A DNA stretch of 59,464 nucleotides from Gillisella vitis (GTDB taxonomy: Bacteria; Pseudomonadota; Alphaproteobacteria; Rhizobiales; Rhizobiaceae), in NCBI RefSeq assembly GCF_001541345.2, contig NZ_LMVL02000012.1, positions 1-59,464 on the forward strand, written 5' to 3'. The notes under the pieces are model-generated. The model had not been told where the DNA came from and did not search any database. It saw only the letters and a list, made by a program, of their open reading frames with translations. Positions 1 to 6,516 of the stretch are shown in pieces; within the stretch, counting starts at the first letter, position 1; each line of letters opens with the position of its first letter. A program made the translations under genes and the position numbers.

Positions 1-7
1 ACAATAC

Positions 8-271
8 ATGCATATAATTTTCTCCAATCACTATCGGCTGACAGCATCTCTTGCCGCAGTATTTGGTGATGAGCCGAAAGAGAAATATGTCGGTGACATC
101 ATTCTGTCCGTCAACGATTGTGGCGAAGGCATGCTCATCCGCTTCCTGCGCCGCTGGCCTCTGCTGATCGGCGCTCCTGACGAGGCAACAGCAAACCCGG
201 CCATCATGACGCTGCGCCACGGATCACAAATGCTGACCTGGCAATTCGAACACCAGGATGCCGAAATTTAA
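8..271 (+). CDS. Hypothetical protein, 87 aa
   Basis: I do not recognise the family. The 87-residue product has no signal peptide and no membrane segment. Its middle (GDIILSVNDCGEGMLIRFLRRWP) looks like a compact alpha/beta fold, but no motif can be named. The ATG lies only 7 bases into the window, so an upstream start or an upstream operon partner cannot be excluded. The gene is followed at once by a hairpin that looks like an intrinsic terminator, which supports it being transcribed in this direction. It lies in host flank, outside the integrated element. Confidence 0.5.
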   Translation: MHIIFSNHYRLTASLAAVFGDEPKEKYVGDIILSVNDCGEGMLIRFLRRWPLLIGAPDEATANPAIMTLRHGSQMLTWQFEHQDAEI

Positions 272-304
272 GACGGACGGTCATTGAAAATGCCAGTCCG
301 TCTT
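270..304 (+). terminator. Hairpin after the first gene
   Basis: The 9-base arms AAGACGGAC (270-278) and GTCCGTCTT (296-304) are perfect complements. They start at the stop codon of the preceding gene. There is no long T run, so termination is likely but not certain. Confidence 0.5.
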
Positions 305-360
305 GTGGTGCATGGACGTTATCTTTCAGTCGAACGCGACATGCGATAGTATAAATCGCT

Positions 361-609
361 CTATCGAAATAATTTTCGCAAAAACGGAAATAGCACCGGC
401 GGCTCCTGCCCTATGGCTCCATAGCCTGACCTCGTCAGCGAAAACAGCTTATCGTCTCCCCGCTCCGACCGCGTCATATAAAGCATGTTCAATGCTTGCA
501 GGATCGCAGGCGTCATCCCTGTCGACCAAGGCAAATCCTTCGCATTCACGTCTCGGCCTCCGGCATCGTAAAGCGTCTGCAAGATATAGTGGAGATCACC
601 GTGCGTCAT
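361..609 (-). CDS. Small hypothetical protein, possibly winged-helix
   Basis: This 82-residue reading frame runs on the minus strand. The spacing of hydrophobic positions, with a central stretch ILQALNMLYMTR followed by KLFSLTRSGYGAIG, resembles the recognition helix and wing of small winged-helix proteins. That is only an impression. The start has no strong ribosome site. The alternative plus-strand frames over the same bases look like shadows because they are rich in Ser and Arg without pattern. Confidence 0.4.
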   Translation of the reverse strand: MTHGDLHYILQTLYDAGGRDVNAKDLPWSTGMTPAILQALNMLYMTRSERGDDKLFSLTRSGYGAIGQEPPVLFPFLRKLFR

Positions 610-972
610 ACGCCATTGTTACATGCCAGCGCTGATTTGAACAGTCGCCGGTCCCAACAGATACGCGGACAGATGGTTTGTTACAGCACTTGAACACCAC
701 CAATCCACACGCCTTGTGAAATCCGATTGCTTCTCGCCGACAGTTGATACTCACGATCCAAACCGCCTGATGCAGCATCGCAGTGATGCTACGAAAGCCA
801 TACCGGCCATGCTGGAGGATGAGTACCGTGAGATCGGAGGTCAAGGCCGCTTTATCATGTGGGGACGCTGTGTTTTATGTTGCAAGGAAGGGCGGGCGGG
901 GCTTAGACGTCCCCCAGTTACCTCCGCAGCCGCCTCATCCAGAAGCGGCTTCCATTCAATCAACTTCACTTC
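610..972. other. Stretch without a clear gene
   Basis: About 360 bases hold several short overlapping frames on both strands, none with a convincing start site or protein-like composition. I see no tRNA, repeat or terminator here. Confidence 0.4.
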
Positions 973-1290
973 CTATGACAAACCGTTATCGGTTTTATGA
1001 TCAAGAATCCTTCGCGCTTTAAACTTCACGTCATCCTTTGGACTCGAATCCTTCACTTTCTGCATCACAGCACAGACAATTAACGTAAAATAAAAAAATT
1101 GAATAAATAGCGAAAAGAATATGACTTTAAGAAAATTGTCGAAAGTGAATTGCAACGACGAAAATGTGTAGACGGCGAACGAAATTATTAATAAAAACAT
1201 TATAAAAAAAGCCCGAGGTGCATAGATCAATTTTTGAAAATCAAAATGCCTCTTCTCAAACTTAAATAATGAATTTATTGCATTTTTCAT
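973..1290 (-). CDS. SyrA/ExoX-like exopolysaccharide repressor
   Basis: The 105-residue protein contains YAPRAFFIMF near residue 23, followed by two hydrophobic helices at about residues 28-48 and 56-76. The YAPR motif followed by two closely spaced membrane helices matches the rhizobial exopolysaccharide production repressor family (SyrA, ExoX, Psi; Pfam SyrA). Those are small inner-membrane proteins that lower or modulate exopolysaccharide synthesis after transcription. The ATG at 1290 is preceded by AGAGGG at good spacing. It adds about 20 residues ahead of the usual YAPR start, and a TTG directly before the YAPR region is an alternative. The gene is markedly AT-rich compared with the rest of the window, which suggests transfer. 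It lies about 500 bases outside the left end of the integrated element. The family call rests on motif recognition only. Confidence 0.6.
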   Translation of the reverse strand: MKNAINSLFKFEKRHFDFQKLIYAPRAFFIMFLLIISFAVYTFSSLQFTFDNFLKVIFFSLFIQFFYFTLIVCAVMQKVKDSSPKDDVKFKARRILDHKTDNGLS

Positions 1291-1787
1291 TTCAACCCTC
1301 TTGGCGAGATAAGCTCGAGTATTTCAATTCAAAATTGAATTACTATTTTCATTCAATTTTTAATTACATAGCTTTTACAAAACTTAACAAAACAATCCTG
1401 ACAAAACGCCTCACTCGAGCTGATAAATCGAGTCTTTACATGAAAAATATACTTGATCCGCAGAGGAGACCTGGTGAAATACCGGTTCTCATCCTGCAAA
1501 TGCGCCTAATCTCGCCTGGAATCGGCATCATCTCTTTGAACCCCAAAGAGGCGCTCGTACTACCAACGAGCCTTTTCCTACATTTCAGCGCGCAGCGGTC
1601 GGAATCGTAATCGACACCAAGCGTTTTGAGCGATTGACAGAAACTATTGGGAAGCCATCGATTTATTCACTTGGGAACTAAATCTGCCGCACGTTCAAAA
1701 ACGTTTGGCGGAACAGGAAACAAACCAATTGCCGCACGTCAAAAATAACGGCGGAAAATCAAATATTTATATATGGGAGAAGAAGGG
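1291..1787. other. AT-rich flank without a clear gene
   Basis: This stretch lies between the SyrA-like gene and the left end of the element. One plus-strand frame without an ATG runs from about 1476 to 1680 and ends RFERLTETIGKPSIYSLGN. It could be the tail of a decayed gene. Two near-copies of GCCGCACGT followed by AAAAA occur at 1689 and 1732. Nothing else is evident. Confidence 0.35.
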
Positions 1788-1807
1788 AATGGAGGCCTCG
1801 CCCGGAA
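1781..1807. repeat. Left attachment repeat (copy of tRNA-Cys 3' end)
   Basis: These 27 bases repeat those at 15534-15560 with one mismatch. The core AATGGAGGCCTCGCCCGGAA (1788-1807) is identical in both. At the right end it is the 3' end of tRNA-Cys, including the encoded CCA and the acceptor and part of the T arm. Here the rest of the tRNA is missing, as expected for the distal attachment site made when a tyrosine recombinase integrates at the 3' end of a tRNA gene. Confidence 0.88.
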
Positions 1808-2080
1808 GGCCAGAACCTCCATTAATTTAAGATTTTACCGGTCATCGGGCCACACTTTCCGGGAAAATTTTTCCGTGAAAAATCAATGCCGCTTGCCACA
1901 CCCGGCCACACTAGTCAAAGCCGTAAACGGACATCGCCGAATCCTGCTTGACTTAAAAACGATCAATGCGTGTGGCGGCATTTAGGGACCGTCAGAATTA
2001 TGTGCCAAGGCATTCGGCGGCACTATTTTTCGTGTACTTTTATTCTTGCCCATTCATGATTTTACGTGTACGGAAAAGCC

Positions 2081-2335
2081 ATGAAGATAATTTGGGATGA
2101 GCCGAAGCGATTGGCCAATCTACACAAGCACGGCTTTGATTTTGCAAACGTGGTCGATTTCAGATGGGAAACAGCGATTATCGATGCAAGCCATTCTAGG
2201 CGCATGAAAGCTATTGGTTACTATGCGGACGGAACTGCTGTGGTGATTTTCGCCACGCTTGGCACGGAAGCAATGTCAATCATCAGCTTTCGTCCCGCCA
2301 GCTCCAAAGAAAGGAAGGCTCTGCATGGGCACTAA
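2081..2335 (+). CDS. brnT: BrnT toxin (type II toxin-antitoxin)
   Basis: The 84-residue product begins MKIIWDEPKRLANLHKHGFD and ends in a region containing ISFRPASSKERK. Both match the BrnT ribonuclease toxin family, which has a RelE-like fold and inhibits translation by cutting RNA. The BrnT opening pattern is IxWDExKxxxNxxKHG. The ATG at 2081 is chosen because BrnT proteins begin at this methionine. A GTG 15 bases upstream is open but unlikely. The antitoxin gene follows with an 11-base overlap, the usual brnTA order. It is the first gene inside the left end of the element and probably helps keep the element in the population. The key residues look intact, so the toxin is probably functional. 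Confidence 0.85.
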   Translation: MKIIWDEPKRLANLHKHGFDFANVVDFRWETAIIDASHSRRMKAIGYYADGTAVVIFATLGTEAMSIISFRPASSKERKALHGH

Positions 2336-2642
2336 ACATCCAACCAAGACTAACTTCGAGCCGGGCAATGGCTATACGCAAGAGGATTGGGAAGCAGTTG
2401 ATAGTTCTGAGCTGACGGTCGAAGAAATTGCCAATATGCGGCCTGCAAAGGAGGTCCTTCCAGCCTCATTCTTTGAAGGGCTGGCTGAAGCCCGCAAAAC
2501 CCGTGGACGCCCCAAAGTGGAAAAGCCCTTGGTGCCTGTCACGTTGCGGCTGGAACCGGATGTGCTGGAAGCTTTCAAGGCATCCGGCAAAGACTGGCGC
2601 GGCAAGATGAAAGAAGCCTTGCGCAAGGCGTCCGGCATCTAA
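2325..2642 (+). CDS. brnA: BrnA antitoxin
   Basis: The 105-residue protein has a variable N-terminal region and a C-terminal ribbon-helix-helix type segment (VPVTLRLEPDVLEAFKASG, then KDWRGKMKEALRKA). This is characteristic of BrnA, which binds and neutralises BrnT and represses the operon promoter. The start overlaps the end of brnT and has AAGGAAGG just upstream at correct spacing, so the two genes are translationally coupled. A degraded second copy of its 5' end lies about 370 bases downstream (3010-3061). Confidence 0.85.
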   Translation: MGTKHPTKTNFEPGNGYTQEDWEAVDSSELTVEEIANMRPAKEVLPASFFEGLAEARKTRGRPKVEKPLVPVTLRLEPDVLEAFKASGKDWRGKMKEALRKASGI

Positions 2643-2698
2643 AGCCTTTTCTATTTGAGCGATGGCCGCGATATGTCCCGGCCATTTATCTTTCCTAT

Positions 2699-3001
2699 CT
2701 ATGCAAGAGGCAGATCCTTCCCACCCATAACAACCACCACCCCGACATCTTTCCCATGCAACCCCGCACCATATAAGGTCGGCTCAACCGTCGCGAACTG
2801 GAAATCCTTGAACACTTCGCGGACACCCTCGCAGTCATTGAGGGAGATCAGAAACCGGCCTTTGACCGTCTTCAGGTGTTCGGCCATTTCGGTAAAGCGC
2901 TGGCGATTGAAGGCATCCCTGCCGTAGTCGCCCTTGTTTCGGAAATTGATGCGGATCGAGGTAAAACAGGGGCCGGGTCGGTCATAGAGACCGATAAACT
3001 T
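2699..3001 (-). pseudogene. Remnant of a Dam-type adenine methyltransferase
   Basis: Read on the minus strand, the open frame contains KGDYGRDAF, then KGRFLISLNDCEGVREVF, and ends after VVVMGGKDLPLA. This is the C-terminal third of class D12 N6-adenine DNA methyltransferases. Their hallmarks there are a GDYG region after the DPPY motif and the SLND-VRE-F segment. The catalytic DPPY region should lie at about 2960-2975. It is destroyed: one frame reads LFYLDPH and the reading continues in a different frame. The N-terminal two thirds are absent. The fragment ends next to the truncated brnA copy. I read it as a dead methylase eroded by recombination. Confidence 0.7.
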
Positions 3002-3009
3002 TGTTCAGT

Positions 3010-3063
3010 ATGGGCACTAAACATCCAGTCAAGACCAACTTCGAGCCGAAGCAATGGCTATTT
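3010..3063 (+). pseudogene. Truncated duplicate of the brnA 5' end
   Basis: The start ATGGGCACTAAACATCCA and the following bases match the first 52 bases of brnA (from 2325) with a few substitutions. A change near CCGAAGCAATGG shifts the frame relative to brnA. The remaining frame has no antitoxin features and stops at about 3111. It is a footprint of a second brnTA locus or of a local duplication. Confidence 0.75.
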
Positions 3064-3239
3064 CTATTTCTGAAAGTAACCACCCAAAAAAAGTTACATC
3101 TTCCCACCGGATAAAGTTATTAATTATACATAAATATCTAACTCACAAATTGACGTCCAGGCCCAAATTATGGCAAAAATATGTCATGGCCGAAGAAGAC
3201 TTAACTTAGCCCGGCCTATTGGGCCGGGGGGCCGAAACA

Positions 3240-4067
3240 ATGAAAACCGCATCTTGGATTTTCGTGTCTTTTTTGTTTGGCTTATCTTCTTGCGGCATGG
3301 CAGTACCTGAAATTCAAGAGTTTTGGGGAGGGCCAGCCGACGCGGCGTTCAAGGTCAACGCGATTGCTGGCCAGGTTAAATGTGAATTAGGTCGCGCAGT
3401 TTCAAAAAAACTGGTTGCAGACCGAAAGCTGGAGCACAGTAAACGAAAATACGAGTGGCTGGAAAACTGGGCCGCCGCAGTCTCAATGCAATTTACCATA
3501 AATGAGAGATCGGCGATTAATCCGAGCCTTAACCTGATAAATTTGAGGTCGACCACTGAGACGTTCACTGGCGGTCTGGGAGCTGGCCTGTCATCGGAGG
3601 CCACTCGAACCGACAAACTCAGTACGACATTCTATTTCAATGAACTTGTCGACCACAACACAATAGATCTCATCTGCATTCCACCCCGAACTTGGAAGGG
3701 TGATCTCTTTGTGACGAGCGATCTCAAGATCGAACAATGGCTAGAGATCGCCTTATTTCCGCAGGAAACGAATATTATTTCCTATAAAAAGAATACTAGA
3801 GCCGATGCTATCTCACACGAGATTAAGTATGAGATAATATCAAACGGTTCAGCAAACCCATCATGGAAGCTTGTCGACATTTCGAACAACACCGGGCAAA
3901 GTTCGGTGTTTGATTTCAAGCGCGGTCGCATCCAGACCCTCACCATTACCATGGGGCCAACAGAAGGTAAGGGAGAAAACCGGACTCTAAAGCAACCGGC
4001 AAGAGACCTTCTACAATCGAATACTCTTGGTGCAGGTATAGCCGCCGCAATCGCTAACACACGCTGA
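3240..4067 (+). CDS. Predicted lipoprotein, 275 aa
   Basis: The product starts MKTASWIFVSFLFGLSSCGM, a short lipoprotein signal with lipobox LSSC, so Cys18 would be lipidated and the protein anchored on the periplasmic side of a membrane. I chose the ATG at 3240 rather than the frame's first start 21 bases upstream because it places the signal peptide at the N terminus. The mature part has no motif I can name. A weak hairpin (GGCCTATTGGGCC) lies just upstream of the start. The next gene follows 13 bases later on the same strand and is probably cotranscribed. Lipoproteins carried by temperate phages sometimes block superinfection, but nothing in the sequence proves that here. Confidence 0.65.
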   Translation: MKTASWIFVSFLFGLSSCGMAVPEIQEFWGGPADAAFKVNAIAGQVKCELGRAVSKKLVADRKLEHSKRKYEWLENWAAAVSMQFTINERSAINPSLNLINLRSTTETFTGGLGAGLSSEATRTDKLSTTFYFNELVDHNTIDLICIPPRTWKGDLFVTSDLKIEQWLEIALFPQETNIISYKKNTRADAISHEIKYEIISNGSANPSWKLVDISNNTGQSSVFDFKRGRIQTLTITMGPTEGKGENRTLKQPARDLLQSNTLGAGIAAAIANTR

Positions 4068-4080
4068 AAAGGAATACAAT

Positions 4081-4269
4081 ATGTCACATTCAATGTCCGA
4101 GAAGGAAGTGAAGGCGATGGGTTGGAGTAAGATGACCAATAAGGAAATAATGAAAGACCTTGCAACAAAAGGTATCAACGGACATATAAAAACGCTTTTT
4201 GGAAAGAGGGTCATTTGCTTCAGAGACCCTGGGACCAACGAAGATACAGTCTGTTACGAATTGGAATGA
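4081..4269 (+). CDS. Small hypothetical protein, 62 aa
   Basis: The 62-residue soluble protein (MSHSMSEKEVKAMGWSKMTN at its start) lies 13 bases after the lipoprotein gene. AAAGGA upstream of its ATG makes it a likely partner in the same transcript. Charged residues and a short core (LFGKRVICFRDPG) are all that can be described. A bidirectional terminator-like hairpin follows about 120 bases downstream. Confidence 0.5.
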   Translation: MSHSMSEKEVKAMGWSKMTNKEIMKDLATKGINGHIKTLFGKRVICFRDPGTNEDTVCYELE

Positions 4270-4392
4270 CAGGTGTGCCTCTCAACGGAAATTGATACCT
4301 CTCCATAGACACATGAGCGATGCGCAAGGGAATGGTATAGACTCACCTATTCCCAGAGTCGCAAGACCGCACCCACCCGTTGCCAGGTGCTA

Positions 4393-4430
4393 TAAAAAAA
4401 GGCCGGAAGATTGATCTCCCGGCCTTTTTC
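4393..4430. terminator. Bidirectional intrinsic terminator
   Basis: A stem of GGCCGG(A/G)AGAT type (one mismatch) is flanked by an A run on the left and a T run on the right. It can end transcription of the 3240-4269 gene pair from the left and of the minus-strand small genes from the right. Confidence 0.7.
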
Positions 4431-4594
4431 TAAGTTTCGGAGCGAGGCGCTGCTCGATCTTTTAACTCGCGGTCGGCCTCTTCAATTGCCCGAGACAAGA
4501 GATAGGCCAGCATCGCTTTGCCCTCTGCCTCGGCGATGGCCAGAACCCTTCTTAACTCGGCAGCGACAAATTCAAGGTCTTCCGAGCCTCGCAA
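4430..4594 (-). CDS. Small helical protein, paralog of its neighbour
   Basis: This 54-residue minus-strand frame is too short to be obvious and needs a TTG start at 4594. It contains AAELRRVLAIAEAEGKAMLA and then YLLSRAIEEADRELKDR. The pattern LAxAExEGxxxLxYLxSxAxxEAD is repeated in the upstream neighbour (AKLLAEKEGEIFLTYLISMA), so the two are tandem diverged copies. They overlap by about 40 bases in different frames. Either these are two small genes, or one two-repeat gene was split by a frameshift near 4595. The function is unknown. Confidence 0.45.
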   Translation of the reverse strand: MRGSEDLEFVAAELRRVLAIAEAEGKAMLAYLLSRAIEEADRELKDRAAPRSET

Positions 4595-4731
4595 ATTTTT
4601 GTTTCCCGCAATCGTTCGCCTGGATCGTTTTCCATTTGAGCCATACTTATCAGGTACGTTAGGAATATTTCACCCTCCTTTTCCGCCAACAGTTTTGCCA
4701 CGTTCAAATGCTCAGCAATAATTTTGTTCAT
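4552..4731 (-). CDS. Small helical protein, 59 aa
   Basis: The protein starts MNKIIAEHLNVAKLLAEKEG and continues with an amphipathic helix. GGGGAT lies 9 bases upstream of the ATG at 4731, and this decides the start over an upstream one at 4749. Small proteins with this AEKEG-FLxYLISMA pattern are common in rhizobial accessory regions in my recollection, but I know of no function. The last 15 residues run over the start of the paralogous frame and look less conserved in character, as expected if a frameshift has altered its end. Confidence 0.5.
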   Translation of the reverse strand: MNKIIAEHLNVAKLLAEKEGEIFLTYLISMAQMENDPGERLRETKICEARKTLNLSLPS

Positions 4732-5053
4732 ATTTATATCCCCAACCAATGGTCGAAGGATAACAAAACGATTGATGAAAACATCCCTAAATCAATAGTG
4801 GTATTGGTCACATACTAATTGAACTTAGTCACACCGCATCAGGATACACGGCAATATACTTCTTAAAAATTGCAATTTAAATTCAATATGTATTTCTAGG
4901 TTGTTTCTGAAAAATTATTATCGTACCTAATCCGGCAAAAGCACATGTTGTGATCTTCAAGCCCTACACAAACCGGGAAAACCCCACGCCGCCCCTTCCA
5001 CTTATCCGCGATAAGTGATTACTCATACACGGGGATTAAATTAGGGGGCTGCC

Positions 5054-5452
5054 ATGAGAGTTCAATATGTTGCCTTGGTCGCTTTGGCGGCCATTTCTAG
5101 CTGTGCAAAACGGCCTGATGCAATTGTTCCTGTAGACATTCCGATGGCCGCCTATACGAACATGGACTGTCAGGCGATTGCCCAGGAAATGGTGAAAGAG
5201 CAGGGCCATCTCGCTGCTATATCGAAACAACAAAATGATGCTGCAAATGGCGATGCTCTCGGCGTATTCCTTCTCGGCGTACCCGTATCAAGCACCTTCG
5301 GCGGGGACAAAGAAGGGCAAGTTGCAGTCACCAAGGGCAAGATAAACGCTATGGAATCGGCCATGCGAAGCAAGGGCTGCAACGCTCCTCCGGCCGAAAA
5401 AATTCCAACCAAACCAGTTGCCGGAAGTAAGCCGACTCCCAAGGCACCCTAA
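5054..5452 (+). CDS. Predicted lipoprotein, 132 aa
   Basis: The signal MRVQYVALVALAAISSCAKR has a lipobox (ISSC) with the lipidated cysteine at position 17. The mature domain has ALGVFLLGVPVSSTFGGDKE followed by an amphipathic helix and one conserved-looking Cys near residue 109, then a Pro/Lys-rich tail. Short lipoproteins with the GVP-SSTFGGDKE segment recur in rhizobial genomes and prophages in my recollection. They are annotated only as lipoproteins. The ribosome site AGGGGG lies about 8 bases before the ATG. It stands alone between AT-rich spacers. Confidence 0.7.
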   Translation: MRVQYVALVALAAISSCAKRPDAIVPVDIPMAAYTNMDCQAIAQEMVKEQGHLAAISKQQNDAANGDALGVFLLGVPVSSTFGGDKEGQVAVTKGKINAMESAMRSKGCNAPPAEKIPTKPVAGSKPTPKAP

Positions 5453-5599
5453 CGCAGCGATTGCGTCGCCAATGGTCTATCGTTTAAATCTACACAAAGG
5501 TGGGGTTGCTATTTTGCGAGCCCCATCCCCTTTCCTTTTGAAATAACAGCATTATGTTCCACCGCACGGCGCAATCAAGCGTCTTTAAGGAGTGGGGCT

Positions 5600-5767
5600 T
5601 TGGGTACTTCAATTCTCATAAGCACCCTGATCACCTTCCTAGTGATCGTGCTGATTCTCTATCTCATTGGCATGCTGCCGATTGATGGCCGGGCAAAACA
5701 GATAGCCCGTCTCGTCGTAATCATCATCGGTATCCTTTCGCTGCTGAAGTACATTGCCGTGTTCTAA
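5600..5767 (+). CDS. Thivi_2564-type small membrane protein
   Basis: This 55-residue frame starts at a TTG at 5600 with AAGGAG about 10 bases upstream. It reads as two membrane helices separated by MLPIDGRAKQIARLVVIIIG. The LPIDGRAK-I-VIIIGI-LL signature is that of the small Thivi_2564-type membrane proteins of unknown function. It is directly followed by a strong terminator. Because it is short and lacks ATG, it is easily missed. It may be host-like cargo or part of a phage lysis/holin region, but no function should be assumed. Confidence 0.7.
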   Translation: MGTSILISTLITFLVIVLILYLIGMLPIDGRAKQIARLVVIIIGILSLLKYIAVF

Positions 5768-5772
5768 TTTAC

Positions 5773-5805
5773 AAAAACCCCGTCAGGATGCTGCCGGGGT
5801 TTTTT
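5773..5805 (+). terminator. Intrinsic terminator
   Basis: AAAAACCCCG (5773-5782) and CGGGGTTTTT (5796-5805) form a perfect 10-base stem followed by T residues. It terminates the small membrane protein gene. Its A/T symmetry means it can also end the minus-strand phage operon arriving from the right. Confidence 0.85.
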
Positions 5806-5811
5806 GCTTGC

Positions 5812-6222
5812 TCATCGCCCATAGGATGGCAGAGGCGGAACGCCGCGTTGCGCCGCCTCGATCCGCTGTAAGATTTCCCGCATAACCCGCAGATCGCCGC
5901 TTTGCCCGCTGGCCGTTATTTGCAGTTCCTTGATGGCCTGTGAGATCGAGGTGGCAGATTGTTCGGCAACTGTGACGCGGTAGGATAGATTATCCAGCTT
6001 GCGCAGCTCAACCTCGTTGACTTTGAAGCGCTCCTCGATTTTGCCATCGGAATTACCCAGGCGACCTTCAACGGCAACCCGCCAGCGCTTTAACTCGTCA
6101 ATGTCACTGTTGGTTTGCGCCCAGGCATAGCCGCCGCCTGCAATGATGCTGACCAGCGTCGTGAGATTGATCCAGGTGTTGATATTGTATTTCGGCGGCT
6201 TTGCCGCTGGTTCGTCCGTCAC
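5812..6222 (-). CDS. Membrane-anchored coiled-coil phage protein
   Basis: The 136-residue protein has one membrane segment at about residues 15-33 (INLTTLVSIIAGGGYAWA) followed by a long charged helix with heptad-like spacing. This is a membrane-anchored coiled coil as found in lysis or tail-associated phage genes. The GTG at 6222 is chosen because AAGGGGGCGGG stands just before it and it overlaps the stop of the small upstream gene. The frame's earlier ATG at 6282 would add an unlikely Arg/His-rich leader. It is the last gene of the minus-strand operon. It could be an inner-membrane spanin subunit, which would fit the Rz1-like gene before it, but Rz genes normally precede Rz1, so this is uncertain. 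Confidence 0.5.
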   Translation of the reverse strand: MTDEPAAKPPKYNINTWINLTTLVSIIAGGGYAWAQTNSDIDELKRWRVAVEGRLGNSDGKIEERFKVNEVELRKLDNLSYRVTVAEQSATSISQAIKELQITASGQSGDLRVMREILQRIEAAQRGVPPLPSYGR

Positions 6223-6377
6223 GTCCCGCCCCCTTGCAGTGCATTGATGGTGTCGGCCTTCGCGGCATTTGTGGCGCGGCAATCGGCAAGCGCCTTTCGG
6301 TCCTGTCCCCAGAGCCGATATTCAGCTGTTCGATCTGTGCCAGCAGGAATAAACACAGGCGCATCGCAATCAGCCAT
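6219..6377 (-). CDS. Small Rz1-like lysis gene remnant
   Basis: This 52-residue frame starts MADCDAPVFIPAGTDRTAEY and continues with RLWGQDRKALADCRATNAAK. The order aromatic-G, then L-x-x-C-x-x-x-x-A followed by a helical end, resembles the C-terminal part of P2 LysC/Rz1-type outer spanin proteins. No lipobox is present, so the N-terminal part that would carry it seems lost at the deletion scar just upstream. The stop overlaps the GTG of the next gene (GTGA). The call rests on pattern similarity only. Confidence 0.4.
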   Translation of the reverse strand: MADCDAPVFIPAGTDRTAEYRLWGQDRKALADCRATNAAKADTINALQGGGT

Positions 6378-6516
6378 GATGCTGGCCGAAGGCCGTCGCG
6401 AACATGTAAGCCAGCCACCGCAGATCGGTCATCGTGCTGGCCTGCCATGCGTCGAGAATGGCCGTGATACCATTCACCTGATTTTGCGTGAGCGCACCGC
6501 CGAACAGCGACGAGCG
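6370..6516 (-). pseudogene. Fragment of a phage endolysin
   Basis: In a frame different from the terminase, the bases encode RSSLFGGALTQNQVNGITAI and then LDAWQASTMTDLRWLAYMFA, ending after ATAFGQHHG. This is the N-terminal region of the muramidase/GH19-type endolysins of rhizobial phages: a VR-SLFGG-L-Q-QVDG-ILDAW opening followed by TDLRWLAYMLAT(A/S)-HET. The fragment stops exactly where the catalytic HET segment should begin. It has no start of its own and lies between the terminase and Rz1-like remnants, so both of its ends are deletion junctions. Confidence 0.65.

Noticed and set aside
1269..1610. A 113-residue plus-strand frame in the AT-rich flank
   Set aside because: Its start lies inside the SyrA-like gene on the other strand and the composition is not protein-like. 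Another frame over 1476-1680 looks better but lacks a start.
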